Origin: JADGOV01 sp040002735
GTDB taxonomy: Bacteria; Actinomycetota; Actinomycetes; JADGOV01
Length of the DNA: 17,190 nt
Assembly (NCBI GenBank): GCA_040002735.1
Contig: JBDUDX010000057.1
Span: forward strand, 1 to 17,190
Direction of reading: 5' to 3'
Part shown: positions 1 through 7,019 of the stretch, piece after piece
How the letters are laid out: each line of letters opens with the position of its first letter
Numbering within the stretch: position 1 is the first letter of the stretch
The notes under the pieces: generated by a model
The model's database searches: none
The model's input: the letters and a program-made list of their open reading frames with translations, nothing else
Told to the model about the DNA's origin: nothing
Position numbers and translations under genes: made by a program

Positions 1-284
1 TCCGAACGTGATCACCCTAACGCCTCAGATGCCTCCAAGGTCCATTCGATTGACCTGTCCCGGACCGGACTCAAGCCCCCGGCCGGGATGGCCGGCCGCT
101 AGGACAAGCCCCCTGGCACCGGCCTACGACCAGCTCCCTTGCCTCGGCCGGGACCGCCGAGGGCTCTGAAACCGTTGTTCTGCGGCGTTAGGAGGACGTG
201 ACGAGGAGATCCTGGTGCATGCTCCCAGCCCAGGTAATGGGCGTCACCGGGGTGCGCGAGAGATGGTGCCCGCCCTGTCCGCGG

Positions 285-320
285 CCAGTGCAAATCCAGG
301 GACCAGTGCAAATCCAGGGA
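285..320. repeat. Perfect 18-bp tandem duplication
   Basis: The 18-mer ccagtgcaaatccaggga occurs at 285-302 and again, with no mismatch, at 303-320. It lies in non-coding DNA downstream of the beta-propeller gene. Two exact head-to-tail copies suggest a recent slippage duplication. No function is evident. Confidence 0.9.
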
Positions 321-345
321 CTAGCAGCGCCGGCCAGGCCAGGGG

Positions 346-384
346 GAGGCCGGCCGGCCTCACTCGGTGAAACGGGCCGGCCTC
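346..384 (-). terminator. GC-rich hairpin, possible terminator of the beta-propeller gene
   Basis: gaggccggcc at 346-355 pairs perfectly with ggccggcctc at 375-384 around a 19-nt loop. It begins 25 bases beyond the stop codon of the minus-strand gene ending at 409. There is no U-tract, which is common for actinobacterial hairpin terminators. The arms also contain the self-complementary ggccggcc, so alternative pairings exist. Function is inferred from position only. Confidence 0.4.
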
Positions 385-408
385 TCCGGCGGTGGTCATC
401 CGAACGGG

Positions 409-1608
409 TTACCCGGTCGGTCGCAGGGTGCCGAGTAGCCCGTGGGCCTCGTCGGCGATGCCGGCGCTGAAAAGTAGGTCGCCCCGCGCGCCGGCCGTTC
501 CGTTGCCCCGCAGCAGCGCCCACAGCCCGTCGATCGCGACCGGCCCGCCGTCGGAGTTGACCAGGGTGCCGCGGACAGCACCAGTCCTGGGATCGAGGAG
601 GTAGATCCGGCCGTCGCCGAAGTTACCGACCAGCAGGTCACCGGCGTGCGATTCGAAGGATGGCGGTGCCAGCTCCAGACCCCAGGGTGCATCCAGCGGG
701 CCGTGGGTGACCAGCCGCCTGAGGAAACGCCCGGACAGTGTGTACACGTCGAGCAGGCCGAGCCCGGGTCCATGCGCCTCGTCCGCTGATCCCCGCTGCT
801 GCTTGCCGTAGGTGACGTAGAGCCGACCGCCCAGGTTCGCCACGTTAAACGGCGCGTAGCCGGCCGGGAGCGTGGGGTCGCGGAAGGCGCCCGGCCGCCG
901 GAGAAGGCGGAAGTGGCTGTCGAAGACGTCCACCCGGCCCTGCACGAAGTTCGCTGCGTAGAGCACCCGCCCTCGGCCGGTATCTCCGATGGCCAACCCT
1001 TTGTAGACGGCGCCGGGGACCGTCACCGCCCGGACGGCCCGGGTCGAGACCCTGCCCGGCGCAGGCTTGGGCACCCCCGGGTTCCAACCGCTGATCACCC
1101 CCGCCTCGGAGTCGAAGAGGAATGCCGCCGGCCCGGAACTGCCGTCCGTGCCGCGTACCACGAAACCGGAGGTGCCGTTGAACACCTGCCCCGTCGGCGC
1201 GCCGGCGGGGATCGAAACCACCAGCGGCACCGGGCTCAGCGGACCACTCTTGCTGCCTCCGGCGTACAGCGTCGACACATCCGTCCCGTTGTCCGACACC
1301 CATACCGGGCTGCTCGGGCTCAACGCGAGCCCCCACGGGTTCACCAACCGCGGATCGGTAGTGCGCGCCACACCGGGAATGTCCGAGACCAGGTTCGTCT
1401 GCTGTACCCGGACACCCGGGATCGACGCAGCGTCACCTGCCGCTAAAGACAGCGCCGGCCCAGCCGCCCAGCCAGCGGCGGAGACCCCGACCGCAGACAC
1501 CCCCGCGACCAGCCCCCGGGCAACCCGCGGCTGCCAACCAGCAGCCGCCCGCCGGCCACCGCCTCCTCGACGCCGCCCACCGGACTCACCTTTCACTGCT
1601 CTCGCCAT
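409..1608 (-). CDS. TIGR03118-type exported beta-propeller protein
   Basis: A 399-aa protein of the uncharacterised TIGR03118 type, whose members look like NHL-style beta-propellers. After a basic N-terminus (VKGESGGRRRGGGGRR) comes a hydrophobic Ala/Gly/Val segment ending in an AxA-like site, consistent with export, possibly by the Tat route although no clean RRxFL is seen. The mature part opens with the family signature QTNLVSDIPGVA, then DPRLVNPWGLA and WVSDNGT, and has repeated strand patterns such as NVANLGGRLYVTYG and PWGLELAPPSFE. It ends near IADEAHGLLGTL. The ATG at 1608 is chosen because GGGAGG lies 4 nt upstream; an in-frame start at 1635 lacks this. Biochemical role is unknown. 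The gene stands alone, with a candidate hairpin terminator downstream. Confidence 0.85.
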   Translation of the reverse strand: MARAVKGESGGRRRGGGGRRAAAGWQPRVARGLVAGVSAVGVSAAGWAAGPALSLAAGDAASIPGVRVQQTNLVSDIPGVARTTDPRLVNPWGLALSPSSPVWVSDNGTDVSTLYAGGSKSGPLSPVPLVVSIPAGAPTGQVFNGTSGFVVRGTDGSSGPAAFLFDSEAGVISGWNPGVPKPAPGRVSTRAVRAVTVPGAVYKGLAIGDTGRGRVLYAANFVQGRVDVFDSHFRLLRRPGAFRDPTLPAGYAPFNVANLGGRLYVTYGKQQRGSADEAHGPGLGLLDVYTLSGRFLRRLVTHGPLDAPWGLELAPPSFESHAGDLLVGNFGDGRIYLLDPRTGAVRGTLVNSDGGPVAIDGLWALLRGNGTAGARGDLLFSAGIADEAHGLLGTLRPTG

Positions 1609-1681
1609 GACGCCTCCCGTCATCCGCGCGGCCACGCGACCGCTCCGACACCTCCTGCACGCAACAAGACCGGCCCCGGTT

Positions 1682-1694
1682 CACCCCTGGGGTG
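1682..1694. promoter_or_regulatory. 13-bp palindrome upstream of the beta-propeller gene
   Basis: cacccctggggtg is a perfect inverted repeat (6-bp arms around a central t) lying about 75 bases upstream of the start at 1608. It could be an operator half-site pair or chance in GC-rich DNA. No promoter hexamers could be assigned around it. Confidence 0.25.
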
Positions 1695-1774
1695 TCCCAA
1701 GGAACCGGGAACAGGGAGCTCGGTGAACGCCTGGCGGCGTCCCACCCGGAACCGGACCGACTTTTGACCCCGAT

Positions 1775-2035
1775 GGGAGCGCGTCCGAGTGAGAGAAATG
1801 CAAGCATCACCCCGCCGGACCCGACCCGGATCCGCTCCGCGGCGGCCCCGTGCGCCATCAGCACTGGCAGGAGACGAGCTTGCGATGCCCGGCATGTTGT
1901 GATGTTCGTCCACCCAGAACCGGGTGAACCCGAGCCGCTCTACGCGCCGAGCGAGATCGATGCTGGCGCGCAGCGCTTCTCCCATCGCTGGATCCGGTCG
2001 GCACCGGCGCAAGATCGAGTACGGACGTCGTTCAC
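1775..2035 (-). pseudogene. Remnant of a luciferase-like (LLM class) flavin-dependent oxidoreductase
   Basis: Three minus-strand frames together spell the conserved N-terminus of an LLM flavin-dependent oxidoreductase. Frame one gives SVLDLAPVPTGSS (from 2025). One extra base later a second frame gives EALRASIDLARRVERLGFTR and WVDEHHNMPGIASSSPA. After one more extra base a third frame gives VLMAHGAAAERIRVGSGGVML (from about 1863). The text then jumps to LSLGRAP, which in the family lies roughly 25 residues further on, implying an internal deletion. After that similarity stops; the remaining two thirds of a normal protein of about 330 aa is missing. A GTG at 2035 could be the old start, but it is out of frame with SVLDLAP. 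In intact relatives this is an FMN-dependent monooxygenase-type enzyme of unknown substrate. This copy cannot make it. Confidence 0.8.
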
Positions 2036-2115
2036 CGTCGGCGCGTCCACCGCAACGAGGGCGCCACCGCAACACTTCCCATAGTCGGGCCGACTCCGGT
2101 GACGGGATGAGGTCC

Positions 2116-2121
2116 TAAGGT
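2116..2121 (+). promoter_or_regulatory. Candidate -10 box of a leaderless promoter
   Basis: TAAGGT fits the actinobacterial TANNNT -10 consensus and ends exactly 6 nt before the ATG at 2128, so transcription would start at or next to the A of the start codon. No Shine-Dalgarno is better than a weak AAGG within the same box. No convincing -35 hexamer was found. The same geometry occurs before the phosphatase gene at 3673. Confidence 0.45.
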
Positions 2122-2127
2122 CGATCC

Positions 2128-3183
2128 ATGAACTACCGAAGCTTGGGACGTACCGGCATGCAGGTAAGCCCGCTGTGCCTCGGAGCAATGATGTTCGGCG
2201 TATGGGGCGAACCGGACCACGACACGTCGATCCGCATCATCCACCGGGCGCTGGACGCCGGTGTCAACTTCATCGACACCGCCGACGTCTACTCCCAGGG
2301 CGAGTCTGAGGTGATCGTCGGCAAGGCGCTTGCCGGCGGCCGGCGCGACGACGTGATACTTGCTACCAAGTTCCACGGGCCGATGGATGTACCGATGGGC
2401 TCGCCAGGCGGCGATCCCAACAAGCGCGGCAACTCCCGCCGCTGGATCATCCAAGAGGTGGAGAACAGCCTCCGCCGGCTCGGCACCGACTGGATCGACC
2501 TCTACCAGGTGCACCGCCCCGAGCGGGATACCGATGTCGAAGAGACCCTTGCGGCGCTCACCGACCTGCAGCGCGAGGGCAAGATTCGGGCATTCGGATC
2601 CTCGACGTTCCCCGCGCATGAAGTGGTGGAGGCGCAGTGGATCTCGCAGAAGCGGGCACTCGGTCGGTTCCTGACGGAGCAGCCGCCGTACTCACTGCTC
2701 GCCCGCGGCGTCGAGGCCGACCTGCTGCCGGTCGCGGAGCGCTACGGCCTGGGCGTGCTGCCGTGGAGCCCGTTGGCCGGCGGCTGGCTGACCGGGAGCT
2801 ACCGCAGGGAAAGTGACGTGCCGACATCTCGGCGCGCCGAGCGCATGCCGGCCCGGTACGACCTGTCGAACCCGGACAATCAGCGCAAGCTCGAGGCCGC
2901 CGATGCCCTTGCCGTACTCGCCGAAGCCGCGGGCATCAGCCTGATCCACCTGGCGCTGGCTTTCGTGCTCCAGCATCCCGCGGTGACCGCGCCGATCATC
3001 GGGCCTCGCACGATGGCGCACCTGGACTCGCAGCTCGGCGCGATGGATGTCGCGCTCTCCGCCGACGTGCTCGACCGGATCGATGAGATCGTTCCACCCG
3101 GCGTCACGCTGTCCCGGGTCGACGAGGGTTACGTACCCCCCGCGTTGGACGACCCGTTCCTACGACGCCGCCGGACGGCATGA
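2128..3183 (+). CDS. Aldo/keto reductase
   Basis: A 351-aa aldo/keto reductase, a TIM-barrel NADP(H)-dependent enzyme that reduces aldehydes or ketones in the cytosol; the substrate cannot be read from sequence. The N-terminus MNYRSLGRTGMQVSPLCLGA is typical. The catalytic tetrad is visible: Asp50 and Tyr55 in FIDTADVYSQGESE, Lys81 in ILATKFHG and His129 in YQVHRPE. Later come FGSSTFPAHEV, LPWSPLAGGWLTG and the cofactor-binding tail region VTAPIIGPRTMAHLDSQLGA. Length is slightly above the usual 320-340 aa because of a C-terminal extension ending DPFLRRRRTA. The ATG at 2128 is favoured by the conserved N-terminus and the TANNNT box 6 nt upstream. The gene appears intact. Confidence 0.93.
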   Translation: MNYRSLGRTGMQVSPLCLGAMMFGVWGEPDHDTSIRIIHRALDAGVNFIDTADVYSQGESEVIVGKALAGGRRDDVILATKFHGPMDVPMGSPGGDPNKRGNSRRWIIQEVENSLRRLGTDWIDLYQVHRPERDTDVEETLAALTDLQREGKIRAFGSSTFPAHEVVEAQWISQKRALGRFLTEQPPYSLLARGVEADLLPVAERYGLGVLPWSPLAGGWLTGSYRRESDVPTSRRAERMPARYDLSNPDNQRKLEAADALAVLAEAAGISLIHLALAFVLQHPAVTAPIIGPRTMAHLDSQLGAMDVALSADVLDRIDEIVPPGVTLSRVDEGYVPPALDDPFLRRRRTA

Positions 3184-3184
3184 G

Positions 3185-3200
3185 GGCGCGGCGACGCGCC
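3185..3200 (+). terminator. Short GC hairpin with GCGA tetraloop
   Basis: ggcgcg at 3185-3190 and cgcgcc at 3195-3200 form a 6-bp all-GC stem closed by GCGA, a stable GNRA loop. It starts right after the aldo/keto reductase stop codon and is followed by gatttt at 3208-3213. The stem is short, so termination is only a possibility. Confidence 0.3.
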
Positions 3201-3237
3201 GGCCGAGGATTTTCCACGCCCTCGGAATGACGCCATA

Positions 3238-3629
3238 GTGCACATCGCGCCCACCAGCCGGTTCCTCGCCGCGTTCCCGGCACTGCCGGTCTCCGACGAG
3301 CGCCGGGCCGTGTCTTCCTGGAGAACGCTTTGGGCTTTGCGGAGCTGCGCCACGACGGCCAAGGACTGGGCATCCTGCGCCGGGACGCGGTCGAGCTCCA
3401 CCTCTGGGTTCCTGATGGCAGCCGTCCGGGTGCGGAACGGAGCCTCGCCGGCACCGCGTCCTGCCGCATCGAGGTCACCGGCGTCGACGCGGTCTACGAG
3501 CACTGCCTGCGCGTGGGTGTGGTCCACCCGAACGCGCCGTTGAGGCAACAGCCGTGGGGTACCCGGGAGTTCGGGGTGCTCGACCCGGACAACAACCTGA
3601 TCAGTCTGTACGAGCGCGTGGACGCGTAG
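3238..3629 (+). pseudogene. VOC-family (glyoxalase/bleomycin resistance-like) protein, frameshifted
   Basis: The first frame from GTG 3238 reads VHIAPTSRFLAAFPALPVSDERRAV, the normal opening of a single-domain VOC protein. The second frame continues FLENALGFAELRHDGQGLGI, then VELHLWV, GTASCRIEVTGVDAVYEHC, GVVHPNAPLRQQPWGTREF and LDPDNNLISLYE to a TAG at 3627-3629. The frames join at about 3311-3315, where one base is missing between GTG and TTC; restoring it gives one protein of about 130 aa, the normal size. Relatives annotated as bleomycin resistance proteins bind a small molecule as dimers, but many VOC members have other roles. Because everything else is conserved, this may be a sequencing deletion or a very recent mutation. 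There is no clear ribosome binding site for the GTG. Confidence 0.8.
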
Positions 3630-3660
3630 CCGGATAAGGCTGCACCGCCCGGACTGGTCC

Positions 3661-3666
3661 TACCCT
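3661..3666 (+). promoter_or_regulatory. Candidate -10 box of a leaderless promoter
   Basis: TACCCT matches TANNNT and ends 6 nt before the ATG at 3673, the same arrangement as at 2116-2128. No ribosome binding site lies between. It supports both the start codon of the phosphatase gene and a leaderless mRNA. Confidence 0.45.
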
Positions 3667-3672
3667 CGACGG

Positions 3673-4113
3673 ATGCAGGAACCGTGGCCGGCTGGCGGTC
3701 CCGGCGTTCTGACGCTTCCCTCAGGGCGGCGGGTCCGTGGCCGCGCCCTCCGCCGGGCCCTGCCGCAAGGTCCGGCGCCCACGTTCGGCCTGTATCTGCT
3801 CGGCCAACCGCCGCCGGCTCGTGCGTGGGAGTCCCGTTGGCTGAAGTGGCCGGACTTCCGCCTGCCGGTTGATCGCGCGGCTGCCGAAGACGCGTTTCGG
3901 CAAGCGTGGGGGCGGCTCGATACTGACCGCGTCGAGATCGCCTGCAGCGGTGGGCGCGGTCGAACCGGTACAGCGCTGGCCTGCCTCGTGGTCCTCGACG
4001 CCGGCGCCGCCGTGGATGCCGTTACCTATCTCCGCGAGCACTACCACCCCCGGGCGGTGGAGACACCCTGGCAGCGCCGCTATGTGGCCCGATTTCAGGC
4101 GAGCAGAACGTGA
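3673..4113 (+). CDS. Small protein-tyrosine phosphatase family protein (CX5R)
   Basis: A 146-aa cytosolic protein of the cysteine phosphatase superfamily. The P-loop IACSGGRGRTGTALAC places nucleophile Cys91 and phosphate-binding Arg97 in the CX5R spacing, followed by Thr98. Upstream, KWPDFRLP (residues 58-65) looks like a canonical WPD loop, with Asp61 as likely general acid. The helix after the P-loop (ALACLVVLDAG) and the DAVTYLREHYHPRAVETPWQ tail match the actinobacterial protein-tyrosine phosphatase group. Physiological substrate is unknown. The start is supported by the TANNNT box 6 nt upstream. The stop codon overlaps a GTG (gtga, 4110-4113), but the frame it opens does not look like a real gene. 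Confidence 0.82.
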   Translation: MQEPWPAGGPGVLTLPSGRRVRGRALRRALPQGPAPTFGLYLLGQPPPARAWESRWLKWPDFRLPVDRAAAEDAFRQAWGRLDTDRVEIACSGGRGRTGTALACLVVLDAGAAVDAVTYLREHYHPRAVETPWQRRYVARFQASRT

Positions 4114-4263
4114 CCACGTACGGCGGAGGGCTGAGCGGCACCGTACGGCCCGCCCAACTGACCGAGGAGGACCTCTACGTCATGGCCGTTCCTGCGGAAC
4201 AGGAGCAGGCCCGCGCGGTGCCCGTCTGCCATGGGAGTCAGTGTGCCGGGGTACGCCTGGCTG

Positions 4264-4968
4264 ATGGCGTGCGATCCGGTGCTCGGTGTGGACGCCTGTA
4301 CGGCGGGTTGGATCGGGGTCGCGATCGGCGTCGAGCGCGGCAGTGCCGGCGTACAGGCCTATCTGGCTCCTGACATCGACACGCTCGTCTCGCTGGCTCG
4401 GAAGTCGGGCGATCCGGCCGCCATCGCCATCGACATCCCCATCGGGCTGCCGGACCGCAGTCGGCGGCAGGCCGACGTGCTGGCGAAGGCGGCCGCCGGC
4501 CCGCGCCAGTCCTCGGTCTTCTTAACTCCGGTACGACAGGCCCTGCTGGCTCCGGATCACGCAACGGCGGCCGCCACCAATCGCCGGCTCGTCGGGGAAG
4601 GGATCTCCCGGCAGGCATTTGGTCTCAAGCGCAAACTGCTCGAGGTGGAGGACTGGGTACCCCGATCGGGTGTTCCGGTGATTGAGGTCCACCCGGAAGT
4701 GTCGTTCACTCGGCTGGCGGGGCGTCCCCTGACGACGCGCAAGTCGACATGGGCAGGTATGTACCAACGCCGTGCGTTGCTGTCGGCCGCCGGCATCTCC
4801 ATGGACGCAGATTTCGGGGTTACCGGCGCCAGTGCCGGTGTCGACGACGTTCTCGATGCCGCCGTGGCCGCCTGGACGGCCCGTCGCTATGCGTCCGGCC
4901 AGGCCCGGCCACTTCCCGATCCGCCGGAGGTCTTCAGCGACGGATTGCCCTGTGCCATCTGGGTCTAG
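4264..4968 (+). CDS. DUF429 domain-containing protein
   Basis: About 234 aa, recognisable as DUF429 by the conserved stretches VLGVDACTAGWIGVAI at the N-terminus, AIDIPIGLPD, RQSSVFLTPVRQALL, GISRQAFGLKRKLLEV, VIEVHPEVSFTRLAG and the later TRKSTWAGMYQRRALL with GVDDVLDAAVAAWTARR. The repeated acidic residues in GVDAC, DIPIG and VDDVLDA recall an RNase H-like nuclease fold, a relation proposed for this family; activity is not established. The start is uncertain: ATG 4231, ATG 4264 and GTG 4279 are all in frame and none has a clear ribosome binding site. I chose 4264 because the conserved domain starts only five residues later. The stop overlaps that of the convergent DUF1003 gene within CTAG. 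Confidence 0.8.
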   Translation: MACDPVLGVDACTAGWIGVAIGVERGSAGVQAYLAPDIDTLVSLARKSGDPAAIAIDIPIGLPDRSRRQADVLAKAAAGPRQSSVFLTPVRQALLAPDHATAAATNRRLVGEGISRQAFGLKRKLLEVEDWVPRSGVPVIEVHPEVSFTRLAGRPLTTRKSTWAGMYQRRALLSAAGISMDADFGVTGASAGVDDVLDAAVAAWTARRYASGQARPLPDPPEVFSDGLPCAIWV

Positions 4969-5366
4969 GGCGTGGGACCCGCCAGCAGTCGCTGGTGTAG
5001 TTCCAGGGTGAGGACGTGTATCTCCCGGGTCAGTTCCGTGTTCGACTTCAGTTCGAGTTCCTGCTCGTTGAAGTCGTGGTCCGCCTTGGCCTGCTGGAAG
5101 GCCGACTGCCGATTCTGACCGATCATGACGAAGGTGGACAGGAAGATCGCCTCCAGGGAAACGATCAGCGTCAACTTCGGCCAGGGGTCGGACTCGATCA
5201 GCGTCATCCAGACCGCGAAGAGAACGGTGTGGAGGTACACAAAGGGCATCGAGCCGGCAAATGCGGTAATCGCGTCGGCGGTCCGAAGCTGCAGATTCGC
5301 GGCCCGCTGGGCCTGGTGTCGCGCGACGACCGGATGCTGGCGAACGTGCGTGTTCACAGTCTTCAT
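4965..5366 (-). CDS. DUF1003 domain-containing membrane protein
   Basis: A 133-aa protein of the DUF1003 family. It has a soluble N-terminus (VARHQAQRAANLQLRTADAI), then two membrane segments, about residues 36-56 (MPFVYLHTVLFAVWMTLIE) and 64-85 (LTLIVSLEAIFLSTFVMIGQ), and a charged C-terminal helix (NRQSAFQQAKADHDFNEQEL) that may form a coiled coil. Function of the family is unknown. The ATG at 5366 is chosen because GGGAGG lies 7 nt upstream; the longer in-frame start at 5390 includes that ribosome binding site in the coding region. The gene converges with DUF429, sharing two bases of stop codon, and diverges from the kinase remnant at 5505. Confidence 0.88.
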   Translation of the reverse strand: MKTVNTHVRQHPVVARHQAQRAANLQLRTADAITAFAGSMPFVYLHTVLFAVWMTLIESDPWPKLTLIVSLEAIFLSTFVMIGQNRQSAFQQAKADHDFNEQELELKSNTELTREIHVLTLELHQRLLAGPTP

Positions 5367-5504
5367 GTCGGCGCCTCCCTGTTCGATCACTACTGGCGTC
5401 AGTCAACCGGTGCTTCGTGGGTAATACCGGAGGTTGGCAACTTGCCCCTCTGGCGAGGTGGGTTGGCAGCTTAGGTCGGCGGTGGCGGCTGCCGATGCTC
5501 GGGT

Positions 5505-6110
5505 GTGAGGTTGCCTCTGTCCCGGCATCGAACCGCATGGTCTTCGTTGCGCCAATCAGCCTTCCTGACCGTCCTGGCGCTGTTGCCGGTTGCGCTACTC
5601 GCCGGCAGCAGCATCGTGCTGGCTTCCCGCCAGGTGACCGCACCCGTCAACCGGCGGATCGACCGGTTGCTGCTGGTCGACGACAACCCGATCAACCAGA
5701 AGGTGTGCCGCGCTGTCCTTGGCCGTCTCGGCTATGACGTCGACGTCGCCGCGGACGGCCTCCAGGCACTCCAGTAGGTGTCCGCGAAGCGGTACGCCGC
5801 CATCCTGATGGACTGCCAGATGCCGAACATGGACGGCTACCAGGCCACCCAGACGCTGCGCCGACGTGAGGGTCCCGACCGGCACACGCCGGTCATCGCC
5901 ATGACCGCCTCGGCCATGACGACCGACCGCGACCGCTGCCTGCAGGCCGGCATGGATGACTACCTCACCAAACCCCTGCACATGGCCGCCCTGGGCGCGA
6001 CGCTCCGCTACTGGTTGGACGGACCTGGTAAGTCTTCGGACCACCGGACCGAAAGTAACGCCTCCCAGTCCGCCGCGCCCGGACCTGTCGAGGAGATGGA
6101 TCGGACGTAG
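5505..6110 (+). pseudogene. Hybrid histidine kinase remnant: TM segment joined to a receiver domain with an amber codon
   Basis: From GTG 5505 the frame gives a basic N-terminus, one membrane helix (FLTVLALLPVALLAGSSIVL, residues 20-39) and SRQVTAPVNRRI, which resembles the entry to the extracellular sensor domain of a membrane histidine kinase. Without any HAMP, dimerisation or ATPase domain it passes straight into a receiver domain: LLLVDDNPINQKV with the acidic pair Asp59-Asp60. A TAG at 5775-5777 interrupts after GLQALQ. The same frame continues with KRYAAILMDCQMPNMDGYQA (phosphoacceptor Asp in LMD), VIAMTASAM and DDYLTKPL, so all receiver residues persist. The best reading is an internal deletion of a hybrid kinase plus a nonsense mutation. 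Re-initiation at GTG 5778 would give only a partial receiver. Confidence 0.75.
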
Positions 6111-6206
6111 CAGTGGCCCGTGTCACATGCTTCCGACGCGTTACCGGAGGGGTTACCGTACGGGCATCCAGAGCGCCGTTTCCCTCGACAAAGGTGCCGC
6201 CCAGAC

Positions 6207-7010
6207 ATGAGCGAATCCAGACCGGTCAACTGCTGGCTCACCGACATGGACGGCGTACTGGTACGGGAAGAACACGCCATCCCCGGCGCCAGCGATTTCA
6301 TCACCGCATTGCGGGAGGGCGGCCGGGCATTTCTGGTACTCACCAACAACCCGATGTACACCCCGCGTGATCTGCGAGCGAGGCTCCTGGTCGGTGGCAT
6401 CGACGTGCCCGAGGAGCGCATCTGGACTTCCGCCCTCGCGACCGCCGCGTTCTTGGCGGACCAGCGGCCGGGAGGGTCGGCCTACGTCATTGGCGAAGCG
6501 GGACTGACGACGGCGTTGCACTCTGTCGGGTATGTGCTCACCGATCGCAGCCCGGATTACGTCGTACTCGGCGAAACCCGTACCTATTCCTTCGAGGCGA
6601 TCACCAAGGCGATCCGGCTCGTCGAGAGCGGCTCCCGCTTCATCGCCACCCACCCCGACCCCAGTGGACCGTCGCCTGAGGGAACGCTGCCCTCGACCGG
6701 TTCGGTGGCCGCGCTAATCACTGCAGCTACCGGCGCTAAGCCGTACTTCGTCGGCAAGCCCAACCCCTTGATGATGCGCAGCGCCCTCAACCGGATCGAG
6801 GCACACTCCGAGAGCACGGTCATGATCGGAGACCGGATGGACACCGACATCGTCAGCGGCATCGAGGCCGGCATCCGCACCATCTTGGTGCTGACCGGAT
6901 CGACCCAACGTGATCAGGTGGAGCGGTTCCCGTACCGGCCCACCCGGGTCGTGGACTCCATTGCTGACGTCGTGCCGCTGATCGAGCAGTTTGCCCCGAC
7001 CGTCACCTGA
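6207..7010 (+). CDS. HAD-IIA family (NagD-like) phosphatase
   Basis: A 267-aa cytosolic hydrolase of the HAD superfamily with the type IIA cap, related to NagD and p-nitrophenyl phosphatases. Motif I is LTDMDGVLV (nucleophile Asp13, acid/base Asp15), motif II is LTNNP (Thr46), motif III is GKPNP (Lys184) and motif IV is GDRMDTD (Asp209, Asp212, Asp214). Between motifs II and III lies the cap, including LGETRTYSFEAITKAIRLV and FIATHPDPSGPSPEGTLPST, typical of NagD-like proteins that act on nucleotides or sugar phosphates. Start ATG 6207 fits family length; an AAAGG lies 12 nt upstream, and the longer frame from GTG 6120 adds a non-conserved arginine-rich leader. A strong hairpin follows the stop. 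Confidence 0.9.
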   Translation: MSESRPVNCWLTDMDGVLVREEHAIPGASDFITALREGGRAFLVLTNNPMYTPRDLRARLLVGGIDVPEERIWTSALATAAFLADQRPGGSAYVIGEAGLTTALHSVGYVLTDRSPDYVVLGETRTYSFEAITKAIRLVESGSRFIATHPDPSGPSPEGTLPSTGSVAALITAATGAKPYFVGKPNPLMMRSALNRIEAHSESTVMIGDRMDTDIVSGIEAGIRTILVLTGSTQRDQVERFPYRPTRVVDSIADVVPLIEQFAPTVT

Positions 7011-7019
7011 GCTCGGAAC

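Larger units (their letters stand above)
1..408. other. Intergenic stretch with no recognised gene
   Basis: I recognise no gene here. On the plus strand frame 1 is open from base 1 to a TAG at 100-102 and could be the last 33 codons of a gene beginning outside the window, but the peptide matches nothing I know. A GTG at 198 is preceded by a good AGGAGG, yet its 90-codon frame is arginine-rich, runs antisense into the 3' end of the beta-propeller gene and looks non-coding. The stretch also holds the 18-bp tandem repeat at 285-320 and the hairpin at 346-384, listed separately. Confidence 0.6.

Noticed and set aside
198..470. Plus-strand frame from GTG 198 with a good AGGAGG just upstream
   Set aside because: Arginine/proline-rich translation, spans the tandem repeat, and runs antisense into a well-supported gene; probably a chance Shine-Dalgarno.
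913..1726. Long plus-strand frames opposite the beta-propeller gene
   Set aside because: Typical antisense open frames in high-GC DNA; no recognisable protein features.
4110..4373. Frame starting with GTG that overlaps the phosphatase stop (gtga); its first 30 residues look protein-like
   Set aside because: It overlaps the DUF429 start in another frame and becomes arginine-rich there. An ATG at 4182 with GAGGAGG upstream keeps a very short gene possible, but I cannot support one.
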